This document shows, piece by piece, positions 6,515 to 6,961 of a DNA stretch of 6,961 bases (position 1 is its first letter; each line of letters opens with the position of its first letter). The DNA is taken from assembly GCA_937928335.1 (NCBI GenBank), contig CALFWN010000043.1, positions 1-6,961 of the forward strand, in the 5' to 3' direction. Made by a program: the position numbers and the translations under genes. This stretch comes from an uncultured Litoreibacter sp. (GTDB lineage Bacteria > Pseudomonadota > Alphaproteobacteria > Rhodobacterales > Rhodobacteraceae). The notes below the pieces were generated by a model. It saw only the letters and a program-made list of their open reading frames with translations, made no database searches and was not told where the DNA came from.

Positions 6515-6961
6515 ATGGACGTTCTACTCTATATCTTGTTCGGCGCAGCGCTTGTGCTGGCCTTTACCTATTTGCACCAAAACAAGATGACGTTCATCTC
6601 GCAGCATCCAGACGATTACGAGGCGCATGGCCACGTTCTGAACCTGCGCGAGCACCTGAACGGCCCGATTATCTGCGAGGGGCTATCGCCGCCCACTGGC
6701 CATCGCGACTCGACACCGTGCGGACATGCCCATCGACGGGAAAGCGAGCGATCTCGTCCCAGGAAGGATCCCGGGACAACGATCCGACCGAACGAAGGAT
6801 CACTAACTCGGTCGATCCCGAGATCTCGGCCGCCGTCGAGGCGAACGCCAAGCTTCTTCCACCGTCGCTACGTAGACCGACCAACCGGTATTGCTCGTCT
6901 CCATTTGAAAGGCCGTGCGCGACGTAACTCCCACGAGACTCCTCATGGAGAAACCCGCTAC
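6515..6961 (+). CDS. DUF3833 family protein, N-terminal part only; homology ends near 6682
   Basis: The ATG at 6515 has GGAGG at 6502-6506, eight bases upstream, and starts three bases after the MFS stop. The first 56 residues fit a DUF3833 protein: a short N-terminal membrane segment (MDVLLYILFGAALVLAFTYL), then QHPDDYEAHGHVLNLREHLN and GPIICEG, the usual F-x-L-x-x-x-L-x-G-x-x-x-x-x-G entry into the domain. After the GGG codon at 6680-6682 I would expect a segment like VIYGPTGRV followed by the strands of the domain. Instead the frame continues without a stop to the window edge as an Arg/Pro/Ser-rich sequence with no resemblance to the family. The gene is therefore probably truncated or interrupted, or the sequence is misjoined or frameshifted here. 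DUF3833 proteins are small, often lipoproteins, of unknown function, and occur in ECF-sigma lipid operons of this kind. Confidence 0.6.
   Translation, partial: MDVLLYILFGAALVLAFTYLHQNKMTFISQHPDDYEAHGHVLNLREHLNGPIICEGLSPPTGHRDSTPCGHAHRRESERSRPRKDPGTTIRPNEGSLTRSIPRSRPPSRRTPSFFHRRYVDRPTGIARLHLKGRARRNSHETPHGETRY
6756..6777. repeat. Imperfect inverted repeat in the terminal segment
   Basis: Arms GTCCCAGG (6756-6763) and CCCGGGAC (6770-6777) pair with one mismatch around a six-base loop. No T tract follows, so it does not look like a terminator. It could be a protein-binding site or simply chance in GC-rich sequence. Confidence 0.3.
6818..6829. repeat. Perfect 12-base palindrome
   Basis: CCGAGATCTCGG reads the same on both strands. 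It lies in the unexplained tail, 40 bases from the hairpin above. It could be an operator-like site, but no gene in view would explain it. Confidence 0.25.

Larger units (their letters stand above)
6683..6961. other. Unexplained 279-base terminal segment replacing the rest of DUF3833
   Basis: No frame gives a recognisable protein. Several frames stay open on both strands only because the segment is GC-rich. The minus-strand frame from 6884 down to 6669 (TTG start, 71 residues, DPSWDEIARFPVDGHVRTV in its middle) has the most protein-like composition, and another minus frame upstream of it (starting near 6945 or 6888) could be joined to it by one frameshift. On the + strand an ATG at 6945 begins MEKPA at the window edge with a possible GAG ribosome-binding site. 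GATC occurs six times between about 6745 and 6826, more often than elsewhere in the window. A hairpin (6756-6777) and a 12-base palindrome (6818-6829) are present. It could be the edge of an inserted element, a recombination junction or an assembly chimera. Confidence 0.45.

Noticed and set aside
6669..6884. A 71-codon minus-strand frame in the terminal segment as a gene
   Set aside because: It has a protein-like composition but starts at TTG without a ribosome-binding site and I recognise no family. It is mentioned under the tail segment rather than called.
6454..6927. A 157-codon + strand frame across the end of the MFS gene, the DUF3833 start and the tail
   Set aside because: It starts inside the MFS gene in the wrong frame, has a poor composition and no motif. 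Its openness reflects base composition.
1..6961. tRNA, rRNA, CRISPR array, riboswitch or complete insertion sequence
   Set aside because: I looked for cloverleaf features, regularly spaced repeats, transposase motifs and paired terminal inverted repeats on both strands and found none I could support.

Overview
The window looks like a piece of an alphaproteobacterial chromosome, most likely Rhodobacteraceae (the Rhodobacter/Roseobacter group). Three things suggest this: GC-rich third codon positions, a MutL tail carrying a CxHGRP-type motif, and above all a gene order that I recall from the rpoE-chrR locus of Rhodobacter sphaeroides. This is judged from the sequence and memory only; no search was run.

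Layout. Positions 1-1330 (+ strand) hold the last codons of mutL and a complete rmuC, overlapping as ATGA and closed by a strong hairpin terminator at 1331-1358. Positions 1359-1813 are poorly explained and hold only one or two small reading frames of unknown status on the minus strand. Positions 1814-3000 (minus strand) hold chrR and rpoE, transcribed rpoE-chrR with an ATGA overlap. Positions 3001-3225 are a divergent control region. Positions 3226-6511 (+ strand) are a tightly packed operon: a flavin-dependent oxidoreductase of the COG2907 type, a DUF1365 protein and a 12-helix MFS/GPH-like carrier. A fourth member, the start of a DUF3833 lipoprotein-like gene, begins at 6515. Its recognisable homology stops abruptly at about 6682, and the last 279 bases are unlike the expected continuation.

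How it works together. RpoE is a group IV (ECF) sigma factor held inactive by the zinc anti-sigma factor ChrR. In R. sphaeroides this pair responds to singlet oxygen. Both zinc-site residue sets of ChrR are present here. The 225-base intergenic region contains two back-to-back matches to the RpoE promoter pattern (TGATCC-like, exactly 18 bases, TA-rich -10). One points to rpoE-chrR (autoregulation) and one to the flavoprotein operon. The operon is therefore very probably the membrane-lipid arm of the response: in R. sphaeroides the divergent gene RSP1091 is needed for full ChrR turnover, and the regulon makes methylated and furan fatty acids that quench singlet oxygen. The methylase that starts that pathway is not in this window.

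Most worth a second look are the paired promoters, the broken DUF3833 gene with its foreign-looking tail, and the unexplained 455-base gap between rmuC and chrR.
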